Positions 10,399-20,582 of a stretch of 64,000 bases of DNA are shown one piece after another (position 1 is the first letter of the stretch; each line of letters starts with the position of its first letter). The notes beneath the pieces were generated by a model. It saw only the letters and a program-made list of their open reading frames with translations. It was not told where the DNA came from and searched no databases. A program made the translations under genes and the position numbers. This DNA comes from Pseudisothecium myosuroides (Eukaryota > Streptophyta > Bryopsida > Hypnales > Lembophyllaceae). Location of the stretch: NCBI GenBank assembly GCA_951799445.1, contig OX637297.1, forward strand, positions 11,470,001 to 11,534,000, in the 5' to 3' direction.

Positions 10399-11530
10399 GC
10401 CATCTCGGAGGTATTCAAAATCCTAGTGGTATCTGCAGCAGCATGTATTCCATGCTTTCAATCTCCTTACCCACCAAGATTTCAATCCCTCAAATGACCT
10501 CAATTTGCATGTGACATTGGGGTACTTCTTCTTGAATTCTGTAAAGAACTCCAACTGCCCCACAAGCATGCATTAGTGCTTATCTACTTGCTCTAAACCA
10601 CAAAGGAACACCAAAAACCACAAAGGACTACAAATACACTTCCATGGTGCTTACAAAAAGTACTAAGTAGGACTACCAAGGACCAAAACACCAAACTCAT
10701 CCAAAACCTGCTTACAGTCCTTATAATTAAGAACCTCAAAGAACCCACGGACCAAAGCACCAAACTTGTCCAAAACCTGCTTAGAGTGCTTATAATGAAG
10801 GACCTCAAAGAACCCACGGACCAAAGCACCAAACTTGTCCAAAACTTGCTGGAGTGCTTATAATGAAGGACCTCAAAAAACCTACGCGATAGGCACTGCT
10901 TAGCTTCTATAGAAGAGTACCATAAACAACCAAAAAGGAACAAAGAAACCATGGTTGCTTAGGTCTAAGCATGAGAGGCTCCTTCACTCCTAAATAGCCC
11001 TTGCAGCGTTTTTAGAAGCAGACGGGATTTAGAAGCTTCTTTGATTACAGGACCTTGAACGACTAAAGAACTCCAAAGCATCACTTGTTTCAGAACATGG
11101 TGTGAATCCAAGCTTAGCTACTTAGATTTAGTAATTTCTCGCGCTTCTTAGGATTTGCAGCGTGAGAAGGACATTTGGCAGCCTTCCAAAACGAACTAAG
11201 GCAAGATGTTTATGCAAACCTAAAATCGGATGTGCAATGAAAATAATGTGATCGTACAACTATTTCTATAGCAGACTTCAATACGTGCACCAAGCATCCG
11301 GCAACCTAAAGGAGCAACTTCAATGATGCAAACACACATACATTTCAAAAGGAAGCCCAAGTGAAACTCACAGATTTGAAGCAAGAACTTGCACCCTAAA
11401 CTCTGAAAATGCACAGGAGTGGACCACGCTCTTACAATGGCGTTTGACCTACCAAGTAAACCCCGGAATACTCTAGCGTGCACTCTGTCAATTACAAACC
11501 ACAAACAGAGTTGTATAAGATGTTGCTTAC
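10399..11530. repeat. Spacer within the transposase-like gene, with a ~69-bp tandem repeat
   Basis: About 1.1 kb with no coding match. It contains three tandem units of about 69 bp at 10682-10886 (landmark 'ggaccaaagcaccaaacttg'). It could be an intron or a decayed insertion; no TSD is visible to me. Confidence 0.45.
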
Positions 11531-12382
11531 CTAGGATAGCTGTAGACAGTGAGTTGTATGCTCAATGTACAACTTTGGCGCAGTCCACTTCCTCATGATG
11601 TCCTTGCGATTAGGAGAAACAGTAGTCTCTTCTTCCCACCACTTGCTAATAACTTTTTTCACTGCATCTGGGAGTGCATCAGAGCGGGCTTTCTTCTGAT
11701 CTCTGAGCCAAAAAGCATCTTTGGTATTGTCTAGCAGCACTCTCCTAGCCAGCACCTTCTTGATGCTTCTCCGATTCACTCCAAGTAATCCTGCCACACC
11801 CCTTTGACTCCCAATTCCAGGTGCAACTGCACATGTGGTCACAATGTTTTTTGCTAGAACCGATTTAGCCTTTCAAAGCCCTACTAAGTGGGTTTGCAAA
11901 CCATCTTTGAAACTGTCGAGAACCTCATGTCCCAATTTCACCGCAGTAGGGTCCCTCAAAAACAGAGGTACCATGTCTTTCAGCATTGGTTGCCCTAAAA
12001 ACTTCATGACTATGAGGTGATGAGCCTCATTGTCATGATGCTTCATCTTCTGGGCTGCGTACAAGCTAATCTCTCGAGCAAGTTTGGCACTAATCCTGTG
12101 AGTGTTTTTTTGAACAGAACTTAAAAACCTAGGCTCTACATCTTTGGTTCTCACTGCATTTAATTCTGCTGCAAATTGAGATTCGGCTTTCCTTGCACGA
12201 CATCTGCAGGTCCTCTCTCGACTATAGACTTTGCGCTTCTCAGCGTACCAAGCAATATAATCACAGCCTAGTATTGGAAAGTCTGCACATCCTGTAGTGG
12301 ATTCTAGACCGGCAGAATCCAAATTGGAGGAATTAGCGGTTGATCCTTCCATCCGGAAGACTGAGACTAGAATCTCATACAC
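11531..12382 (-). pseudogene. Transposase-like gene, N-terminal block
   Basis: The minus-strand frame probably starts at MEGSTANSS (ATG near 12350). It runs through a basic region (CRCRARKAESQF), a segment with LFLRDPTAVKLGHEVLDSFK, one in-frame TGA at about 11873-11875, and continues in the same frame as GIGSQRGVAGLLGVNRRSIK. That last piece looks helix-turn-helix like. TTVSPNRKDIMRKW follows; the same motif (VSPN.KD) precedes the Cys-rich part in the animal and algal family. The block ends at 11531. Downstream parts are at 10398-9463 and 3851-3042. It sits just below solo LTR C, whose insertion may have removed the promoter or first exon. Confidence 0.58.
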
Positions 12383-13020
12383 AATAACGTTGAATTAAAA
12401 AAGTTCAAGAACCCAAAACGAACATCAGAAAATTCAAGGACAACCTTGTACATCGAAGGCCCTAGAGGCCTGGACCCTTGTCCTAGTTTGAATTTTTCGT
12501 TTTTTCTTAGTTACTCCAAACTCGGAACGGAAATCATTAATAGGGATCCGGATCCAACTAGGGTAATGAAAAACTAAAACTAAACAGAGGAATGGAAGTA
12601 GTGGACCACCCGGATCTAAACGGAAGCCAACACGGATTAGGGTTGGAGCGGATTAGATCTGGACCGGATTAGGGCTGGAACGGATTAGGTCATGATGACA
12701 CATCTAGAGCCCTGAGACTTTAAAATGGCTGACCTCCCCAGTTACAACTCTTTTCAAACTCTGTTTGCTGAAGACGCTCCTCTGCGCGTACCAGGTTTCC
12801 TCAGCGCGTACTAGGTTTCCTCAGCGCCTTGATTTTCTGTGAGTGTGTGAGTGTGTGAGTGCGTAAGTGTGTTTAAGTGTGCTGTAGGGTTAGATTTCCA
12901 TACTTGCAGGATTTGTGGTTTTCCGATTGAGATCGGAAGAGAGAAAGTAATGAACGGGACGTGCGGCTAGGACAGGGTGAGGTAGTACCGGTAAGGATTC
13001 GGCTAGCCTAGTTTGTACCC

Positions 13021-14673
13021 ATGCCTCAGCTTCGCAAGAGTAGAGCAGGGCTGTCTTGTTCCTCTGCAGCCGTAATTAAGCTCCGAAAGGTGATTCTGGT
13101 TACTCCCATAGAGGAGCAGGAGAAGGCCCAGCTCATGGAGGACCTCACCACAATGGGTTGCCTAGGGTTGATAGATAAACCTTGGAGGTTTAAAGAGGAA
13201 CGGATGGTGAGAGAGTTACTGGGAAAGTTGTCGAATTAGTTTGACAACACCATCCAGGGACCTTCGGTCCTTTGGACGGAAGAGATGTGGAGAGAGGTTT
13301 ACAACTTCCGGGTAGGAGGTCTAGGGATGGCAAACCGGAAGGATGAATTCATCCGAGGGAAGTTTCGGGGACCAATAGACTCGAAGGACGGATACGCGGT
13401 CTTAGATTGTTTAGACGACCGACACCGCAACCTTCTTTAGTTTTTGGTTCCGATCCTCCACCCAGAGAAGCCGACGAGGGTGACTATAATCCTCGGCAAC
13501 CTTATTTTCGGAGCCTTGAGCGGGGAACGGAAAGCAGATTGGGCCCGGATCTTTTCCGATCTAGTATCCCAGCTTGTTACTAAGGTTGGAAAGAGTAGGG
13601 CCACTCCCTTGCGTCCCTATCTCTTCCATCTTTACAACCACAACCAACTCCTCACTGATACAGAGGAGAAGGAATGGAAGACTCAGGAAGTTCTCCTGAA
13701 GTATGGGGAGTCGGAAACCGATGACGAACCAGAAGACGGATCCGGATCCAATCCAAAGGAAGAGGAGCTGTAGAAGCCGCCTCCCAAGCGGCAGAAGACG
13801 ACGCCTCCTCACGGGAGAGGAACACCTCCTGGTGACAAATCCGCTCCAGAGAAGGGATCGGAAGTTGAGAAGACGATCTCCACAAAAATGGATCCCGATG
13901 ATCCATTCGAACAGTTGATCTCCATCCTCTGCAACGTACGAGCGGATTGGGAGGTCAAGAAAATAATCCTTGTCAAGATCGGAAAGTTGGTGGATGCGCC
14001 AGTGGACAGCAAACTTCCGGCGAAGGTGGCGGAATGCATCACCACTCCGGCCAAAATCCGGAAGCAAGAAGCAGAGATTCGCCGACTTCAGGAGGAGGTT
14101 GACATGTTGAAGGCACAGATTTTCGCCTTCAAGGAAGACGTAATCACCACTAGGGAGATGGCGGAAGAGACTCAGAAGGTAGCAGAGATGGTGAAGGCCA
14201 CTTTCGGAGAAGCCGGAACAGCCGTTGCCAAGGCGAAGCTATTTGACAAAGGAGTGCTCAAGGAGAAGAAACTATCCAGTTCCTGAATGGTTTGGATCCT
14301 GACCAACTTTACCGAGCAGGTGGAGACGGCAATGGTGGGAGCACGAGAGGCAGCAAACCGGATGGAGGTGAGCAGCCAGAAGCTGACCGGATTGATGTAC
14401 TCCAAGGAGATCCATCTTTCGGATCTCTCGCTACCAGAGTCATTTCCGGTTGGGGGTGATCAAAGGGAAGGAAAGGATCAGACTCCCCAATCGAAGAAGA
14501 GTGGGCGGAAACTTGCTCGGACCATCAACCTAGATTCATCGCCAGGATCCGACGTCGTGAAGCTGGAGAGCAAAACAAGAACTTGGAGGAAGTCTTCAAC
14601 GAACTGGAAACGAATCCTAAGAGTCCTAAATTGGATCAGGGGGTTGCAGAGTAGTAAGGACTTAGTTTTGTAA
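13021..14673 (+). pseudogene. LTR-borne ORF (copy C)
   Basis: This is the most divergent copy. Start MPQLRKSR is followed by the family motifs MGCLGLIDKPWRF, VPILHPEKPTRVTI, LIFGALSGERK and RPYLFHLYNHN, an acidic E/D-rich linker with KRQKTTPP, and a long coiled coil (ICNVRAD... to about residue 430). Four in-frame stops interrupt a single frame: TAG at 13237, TAG near 13438, TAG at 13771 and TGA at 14284. The end is lost in the region where element D begins. Confidence 0.75.
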
Positions 14674-15703
14674 AGTATAGGACCGGGTGGACCGGACCGG
14701 ATGATGATCCGGTCTGGCCGGATAGGATCAAAGCAAAAGTTCTGCGCGGATTTTTAGGGGCCAAAAGTGTCGTACGCGCAATATAGGCATAAGTATCCTT
14801 AACACCAAAATGATGGTAAGATAACACGAAATATCGTCCCAGGAGATTCTAGTATGTTTCAGCAGGCTAAGGAGTTTCCGGATCCTAATCCAAATAACAA
14901 AAATCCCAAGCAACACCTCTTTCCTTTTCTATTCCTTATACAATAACCTTCCGGATCCCGATCCGGATCTATCTCTTTCCGGTTTTCGGTATGATCAGGA
15001 TTCCGGGTCTCACTTCATTAAATTCCACTGGTTTTCTATTCCCCTGTTTTACCCTCAGGGTGTCCGCATTTGATCTTTTAGAGGGGTAGGAACGCACCAC
15101 TCATAGACATCTATTTTTCTGCACAAAACCTCACACAAAACAATTCTAACCAAGTTTTTATTGCAGATAAGAGGAAGTATCAATCCTCACAATTCCCCGG
15201 GTATCTTGCCCGGAAAACAGGTCACTCAGGATTTGCATCCTTCCACTTCTACTACAACGACAGATCAAGATAGCCGGAACTGGAAGAGATTCGTGCATCT
15301 ATCTACCAGACTGATCCTATGGTTGGCAGACCTTCCGGTGAGTGGGGATTTTCCGCTGGCGGTCGCTTATCTCCGCTCGGAACCCTCCCTGGATTCCGGA
15401 CTCACATGTGCACCACTCCTTAGAACCGGATCACCGTTACGGCAATTTAAAGGTACCACGCACAAGTCCTTACTCACAAGTCTAGTAAAGCTTCCTCACA
15501 AACTTACTCGCTCAAAACAGGTCCAACTAGTTCTCAACCCGGATTCCCCCTCATCCGCCCTCTCTCACACTTTCACCATTCATAAACAACTCAAGAAAAC
15601 GCACACATAGCCAGAAATCCGAATGTCCACTTAATGGCTCAGATTAAAGAAAAGAGACTGTGAGCATAAACTAATGCACAAAAAATGGGCAAGGCTGGAA
15701 TGA

Positions 15704-15723
15704 AAGGGCAACAAGCTGCCCTT
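15704..15723 (-). promoter_or_regulatory. Conserved LTR hairpin (copy D)
   Basis: Stem AAGGGCA/TGCCCTT with loop ACAAGC as given on the plus strand. Compared with copy A, one outer pair is A-T instead of G-C, a compensated change. Confidence 0.5.
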
Positions 15724-15901
15724 CACTTAAAACCCAAACAAAAAGCCAAAAAAAGAACACCTGAAAATCTAGGTGACCAATCAGTAATCAACCGTAATAT
15801 CCGGAAAGTTCAAAGTCAACTACCCCTAAGAATCCGGAACCGGGCCCCACGCACGGAAAATCCGCTCCAGATTAAAAATCCTAAAACTGCAAATATACTA
15901 A

Positions 15902-17803
15902 TTACTTTCCCCGCTTTGATTTCTTCGCGTTGCTACTTGGCCCTGCAGGTGGTTTCCAGCTGCCTTTCGATGGAGTGGACTTCGTTGCAGCCCGGGTCGG
16001 AATCTTCCGCTGGATCGGCGGCGGGTCGTCATCCGATTCCGTCTCATCGCCGGAAGTGAATTCCCCCTTCTCGGACTCTTGGATCATCTCCACTCTGGTC
16101 TCTTTCTCTGGCGAATCGTCCAACTGAATGGGAGTTGTATTTCTTCTGGGCGATGCCTTCTGCATGTGAGTAAAGTCGACCGGATTGGTCCGAGTCGGGT
16201 TTGACAAGGCCCCCATCCGTTGGATTAAATCGCTCCGGACGGATGTTCCGGATGCCGGAACAGAACTCCCTTCTCCTACCGGAATCAACTGGACACTCCT
16301 CGTCTGGCCGAACTTTGTGGTCTTCGTCTGGATCCGTGCCTGACCTGGAGTAGGTCTTGGGGATGCGGGTAAACCGATCCCTGACCCCGGCTTCTGGGGC
16401 GTCCTCAACAAGTCGACGTTGGGCAGCTCCGGAAAGTGGGTGAAGTCCAAGGGCTTGTTTGGGTCGAGGTGCCCCAACAGTTGCACCATCTCCTTCAGAA
16501 TACCTTCCATCCGGGCCTGGAAGTCCACCAAGATCGTTACTACCTTGGACCCGGATAAGTGGCCTATGCCACTCAGCTGATTGGTGAAGAGTCGGGATTT
16601 GACCACAGCTTCCGCGGGCTGCTCTACCAACGTGGTCAAATTGTGGACGAGTTGGAGAGCTTCCGCCTCCTTTTGCCGTGCAACTGCGGCATCCGTATCC
16701 GCCCAGTTCACCCGACCTAACAGGTCATCCCTTTCCTTCTCCAAGCTCTTGATCCGCTCGTCCTTCTCACGAATCAGATCCGGGCTTGGTAGTTTCCGGA
16801 TCTGATTTACGATATCCTCCGGCTCCACCTTCAACTCTGCAGCAATCGCCAGGATCATGTCCGACATGCCGAAATACATGTGCTTGGCCTCCTCCATCCA
16901 CTGCGTTCCGGCGTCGAAGAAGTCCGACTGCGGTTCCAATTCCGGGGGTTGACTCGGCTCACCCTTTTCCGGGGTCAGCTGTTCCACCCTCGAGTTCGGG
17001 TTGGTCGACTTCCTTCTCTTCTCCCGCTTGTCGACCAGGTCCTGCTGCTGCGGTTCTTCTTCCTCTTCGTCGTCTTCTTCTTCTTCCTCCTCCTCCCCCT
17101 CGATTGGGGTATCCAGTGGAATCTCGTGCGTGAGACCATACTTCACGATTTCCAATCCGGTGTTGTAAATCACCATCTCTTCACTTGTCAGCACCTCCTG
17201 ATGGTGATACAAGTGAAACAGGTACGGACTGAGAAGACTCGGCTTCCCCTTCCCTACATGCGACACGAGCTTCTTTACTATCCCGGCTAGAACTTTCCCC
17301 CAGTGAACTACCTTATCTTCTAAAGCCCCAAAGATAGTGTTGGCCACCGTAACCGTAACTCGGGTGGGCTTTTCCGGATACATAATCGGAATCAAGAATT
17401 CCAACACCCGTTTCTGCCTAGCATCCTTACAGTCACTCACTGGGTATCTGTCCTTAGTGGTAACCGGATTGCGGAACTTCCCAATCCCATACGTCTCTAC
17501 CCGAGAACCTAATCCGGATCCGTCCTTCTCAAACCCGTATACGTCAGCCCACACCTCCGCCGTCCATGCTCCGGGTTGGCCTCTCACAGTCAACTCGAAC
17601 TGATTCGGGACTCCCGAGATCAGCCGCTCCAGCATTTCCGCGTTCTTGACATTCCACGGTCGGTGGATCAAACCTACACACCCCATCCGGGTCAGATCTG
17701 TCTCTAACTCCTTCCGGTGCGTTGGATCGGCGGGAATCGCTGGTCTAACTATCCGAGCTGTGACAGATGGTCGACGCGCTACTGGTTTGTTGGACTCCGC
17801 CAT
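15902..17803 (-). CDS. LTR-borne ORF, intact copy D (~633 aa)
   Basis: This is the only uninterrupted copy. I start at the ATG of MAESNKP (17803), conserved as MAEAS in B and F, rather than the upstream in-frame ATG at 17848. Architecture: N-terminal domain (about 1-235) with GCVGLIHRPWNVKNAEMLE, IMYPEKPTRVTVTVANTIF and LLSPYLFHLYHHQEVL; an E/D/Q-rich linker (about 245-275); a coiled coil (about 330-420) with EKDERIKSLEKERDDLLG; the block GSKVVTILVDFQARMEGILK; a Pro/Thr-rich segment; NPTRTNPVDFTHM; an acidic patch; and the basic tail KKSKRGK. The layout (globular domain, coiled coil, basic tail) would suit a nucleic-acid-binding, oligomerising structural protein, which is inference. No CCHC knuckle, protease or RT motif is present. 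Confidence 0.85.
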   Translation of the reverse strand: MAESNKPVARRPSVTARIVRPAIPADPTHRKELETDLTRMGCVGLIHRPWNVKNAEMLERLISGVPNQFELTVRGQPGAWTAEVWADVYGFEKDGSGLGSRVETYGIGKFRNPVTTKDRYPVSDCKDARQKRVLEFLIPIMYPEKPTRVTVTVANTIFGALEDKVVHWGKVLAGIVKKLVSHVGKGKPSLLSPYLFHLYHHQEVLTSEEMVIYNTGLEIVKYGLTHEIPLDTPIEGEEEEEEEDDEEEEEPQQQDLVDKREKRRKSTNPNSRVEQLTPEKGEPSQPPELEPQSDFFDAGTQWMEEAKHMYFGMSDMILAIAAELKVEPEDIVNQIRKLPSPDLIREKDERIKSLEKERDDLLGRVNWADTDAAVARQKEAEALQLVHNLTTLVEQPAEAVVKSRLFTNQLSGIGHLSGSKVVTILVDFQARMEGILKEMVQLLGHLDPNKPLDFTHFPELPNVDLLRTPQKPGSGIGLPASPRPTPGQARIQTKTTKFGQTRSVQLIPVGEGSSVPASGTSVRSDLIQRMGALSNPTRTNPVDFTHMQKASPRRNTTPIQLDDSPEKETRVEMIQESEKGEFTSGDETESDDDPPPIQRKIPTRAATKSTPSKGSWKPPAGPSSNAKKSKRGK

Positions 17804-17952
17804 ACCGACACCGACTACTAAATCCGGTGCAATCGGCACCGACCTCACCCGTCTCTCCCTGTCGCGATCTCTAACTCACCACTCTTTCTCTCAGCTAAGT
17901 GCGCAAGACAATCAGCAAAGTGAAGAATGAGGAGGATTAGGTCTGACGAGAG

Positions 17953-17960
17953 TTTAAGTA
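17953..17960 (-). promoter_or_regulatory. Candidate core promoter of LTR D
   Basis: TTTAAGTA (reverse complement TACTTAAA) lies about 150 bases upstream of the ORF start on the minus strand, as in B and F. Confidence 0.35.
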
Positions 17961-18269
17961 CTAATCGAGTTGCCGACCGTTCCCCTTGCCGAACGGAAAG
18001 AGGTCCGTTCCCGTAACGGTTCCCTAGCAGCGTAGGTCGGATACCTATTCCATAGCTCGTTCCGATCCGACCTAACTCGAGTTTAAGATCCGTTCCTGTA
18101 CTCGGAAAAACCCGGTTTACAGGATCTGGAATCTCGGATTCTAACTATCCAGAATCTATCCGCATCTGAATCTAATTTCCTACTTCTTACCAAATTTTTG
18201 AAATTTTTAACTAACTCCTAACCTATTTCTATGCTATCTTCCTTTATTCTAAGTTTCCGTGCTCCCACA

Positions 18270-18281
18270 TGACCCCTTTTT
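18270..18281 (-). promoter_or_regulatory. Polypurine tract of element D
   Basis: On the minus strand GAAAAAGGGGTCA directly precedes the LTR start TGTGGGAG. A purine run touching the 3' LTR is the plus-strand primer site of LTR retrotransposons, and it fixes this end of the LTR. Confidence 0.7.
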
Positions 18282-18639
18282 CAAATGTGAGAGTCCCCGC
18301 AAACATCATCTTCTGAATCTCCAAAATCCGAATCGAGTTCATATTTCTTGACACGGGATTTGTTCACTCGGGTGTCAAGCCATACTCCTTGAAGATCCTG
18401 TAGCTGAATGGATCCGTTTTCAAAGATGTTCCTAACTCTGTACAGTCCCATCCATCGAGTGTGCAACTTACCCGGAAAGTTCCGGTATCGACTGTCGTAA
18501 AGTAATATGAGACCTCCTTCCTTGATTTCGTGATTTGTCGGAAGTTTCCGGTCGTGATCCGCCTTTCTTCTCTGCTTCAGTTCCTTAGCACGTGTAGAGT
18601 TTAGAATTCCGAGTGAGAAAGCCGTTGTTAGGTTGGGCG
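18281..18639 (-). pseudogene. Ty3/gypsy integrase, C-terminal fragment
   Basis: Reading the minus strand in one frame gives a basic helix (AKELKQRRKADHDRK), then KEGGLILLYDS, NFPGKLHTRWMGLYRV, NGSIQLQDLQG and VNKSRVKKY, then an acidic end and a stop at 18281. This is the GPY/F-type C-terminal module of Ty3/gypsy integrases (GD.VLLyDs...fPGKL..RW.GPf.V...G...L...G....VN..RLK.Y). The sequence upstream of about 18620 loses similarity, so RT, RNase H and the integrase core are absent. The ORF ends immediately before the polypurine tract, as expected for the end of pol. Confidence 0.85.
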
Positions 18640-19470
18640 GATAGGGAGGGATTCCTTAGTCGCGCTAGAACTCCTAGATGGGAAATCCGGTTGAGTGTCC
18701 AATCTTTTGTGAGGTCTCACCACCCTAGTAGGTAAACGGAAGAACATTAGTAAATGTTGGCATGGACGGGTACACTTGTAACCACCCAGCTTCGCACAGA
18801 TAGGAGGTGGCACCGAGGTCATTGTAGTACGAGAAGATTGTACGGGGGGGTCTTTATGTGACTTGCAATCCGGATTGCTATCTGGGTAGCTGTGAAGGAC
18901 CAAACCGGATCCAGAGTAGCTTAGAAGATTAGGGAATAGGACAGTGGGTCTTCAGCCACTATAAGTCACGGAAGGAGTGGCGGGCCTGCCACTCTCAAAG
19001 GCAAGCGGCGAACCCTTTGATGGTAAAACAGAGGCAAAACTAAATCGGATAAGAGTAAGAGTGTATGCGAGTGGACCGGAACGGATCGGTCAAGAAGAGT
19101 GCCTAGGATCAGAAGTTAGAGAATCCTGGGATTGTGCTAGTTTTACAGGACCGGATAGCTAGACAAAGCAGAAAGAGAGAGAAAGGTCTGGTCGTAGTTT
19201 TCAGTGTTTTGGTGTTTCCGGTTTTAGATCTAGGACCGAAAAGTGGAATTTGGATTTTGACTGAGCTTAGATACTAAATAAGGCTAGATATTTCATAAAA
19301 TCTTGTGGGTTTGATCTTTAGAGTCACTTTGTTCTGCTCTAGAGTGATTTTTGGGAGTATAACAGGGAAATTGCTTACTCTGTGCTGCGACAACCCTATA
19401 AATTACCGTAAATCCTAACCTTCAAAACAAACGTGCTGCACTCTAAGACCCAAATCACTCTTTTGCAAGT

Positions 19471-19815
19471 TCAAGGCTTCTGATTGAACTCAAAATCAAA
19501 GCATGCGGTGTTAACTTTTGGACCAAGAGGATAGCATACTGTAGTTTGCCACCAACGACATTTCCTAAAATAACACTCAGATGCACACAGAAGCACACTC
19601 GATTCCCAAAGGACTTGATCAACACCCCTATCGTGCATCTCAAGAAGACGGGTTGCTTTCCTTACGGACTTTGAATTGTTACTAAAATCGCTCCCTGAAG
19701 CTTCCACATCAATGTGTCGTGGGCTCTCAAGCGGTGTCCAAAAAACTTCGTCACCGACTGTTTCTTCTTCCTCGTGACAAATCTGTTTCAAAGAATTCCA
19801 CATCGCCGTGCTCAC
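19471..19815 (-). CDS. Hypothetical minus-strand ORF, 114 codons
   Basis: I do not recognise this protein. It starts MSTAMWNSLKQICHEEEE and contains GDEVFWTPLESP, a motif similar to those at 2077-2520 and 3042-3443. It lies on the same strand as, and 5' of, the transposase-like gene, on the other side of solo LTR C. It could be an upstream exon or a neighbouring small gene. Nothing else supports expression. Confidence 0.35.
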   Translation of the reverse strand: MSTAMWNSLKQICHEEEETVGDEVFWTPLESPRHIDVEASGSDFSNNSKSVRKATRLLEMHDRGVDQVLWESSVLLCASECYFRKCRWWQTTVCYPLGPKVNTACFDFEFNQKP

Positions 19816-20582
19816 TCGCTGCTACACTACACTTGGTCGCCTAAAACTGGGGCCACCGTATACAACGGAAGAAGTACTCTTCATGATCTCGGTACTCAGG
19901 TTGCTCGCTTTTTTGAGAACAAAAAATGTAAACCCTAAACCCTAAGCGCCCGAACCCCGTCTGCAACGTTCTCGTCAATGCTTGAAAGTTGCAACGTTCA
20001 GAATCAATAGCAACAACAATCAGAATCAAAATTGGCAACATGCAATCAGTGCTGAAGGTTGCAACGTTCACCAACTTGCAACGCCATCGCAATGTTCACC
20101 AACCTGCGATGCCATCGCAACTTCCCAAAAACCTAAATTCAAAATCGGCGGCAACTTTCAAAAAAAAAAGTAAGGTTCCCACCCAGAATCCAAACAAACA
20201 GCTGAGGTGAGATTGGCAGTAATGAGCGCATCTTCAGGTTCATTGGAATCCACCACCGCTTTGAAACACTGATCCTTCATTTACGAGACTAGATGTCCAA
20301 CTACACCATTCATTCACTTACTGCAGTAATCTTTCATCCACTTTTATCCTATTATTGTAGCAACTAAGAACCAAAAGGACTGGTTACACGTGATATTTTG
20401 CCCTTAATCCATTTAAAAAAATTGTAGAACAACACCATTTTTTGGGACAAGACACATGTATAATGTTTGCATACAATGATCCAAAAATTTTAAGAGAATT
20501 TATGAACGTGTCACTTTAAATTAAAAATTTCAACCCAAAAAAGGAGTCGTTACGGCCAACTTGGCTCCTATTAGCATGCTTC
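19816..20582. other. Unassigned spacer
   Basis: A short region (19960-20140) has several degenerate copies of 'gttgcaacgttca' and 'gccatcgcaa'. A/T-rich DNA follows. No gene is supported. The edge near 20583 is where similarity between the two kinase-like gene copies ends. Confidence 0.4.

Larger units (their letters stand above)
14768..18639 (-). mobile_element. Element D: Ty3/gypsy 3' LTR (14768-18269) plus the end of pol
   Basis: On the minus strand this reads: integrase C-terminus, a polypurine tract, then a complete 3502-bp LTR starting TGTGGGAGCA (at 18269) and ending GCGTACGACA (at 14768). This is the copy that proves the polarity. The 648-codon ORF lies downstream of pol and inside the LTR. 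The 5' side is truncated near 18621-18640, where sequence switches to the right part of LTR C; no clean TSD is visible. Confidence 0.85.
12479..19392 (+). mobile_element. Solo LTR C (divergent member), TSD ACCCT, split by element D
   Basis: The left part is 12479-14767 and the right part about 18640-19392. It begins TGTCCTAG and ends GCTGCGACA, with 5-bp duplications ACCCT at 12474-12478 and 19393-19397. The right part shows the family's 3' landmarks (gaaccctttgatggtaaaacagagg, then a tcttgtggg stretch) like E. The nested segment 14768-about 18639 is the minus-strand element D. Removing D leaves an LTR of about 3.0 kb, so C is old and was a target for later insertions. Confidence 0.82.

Noticed and set aside
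16786..17290. Plus-strand ORFs overlapping LTR ORF D
   Set aside because: Antisense shadows of the 633-codon minus-strand ORF, arising from its GAA/GAG-rich linker.
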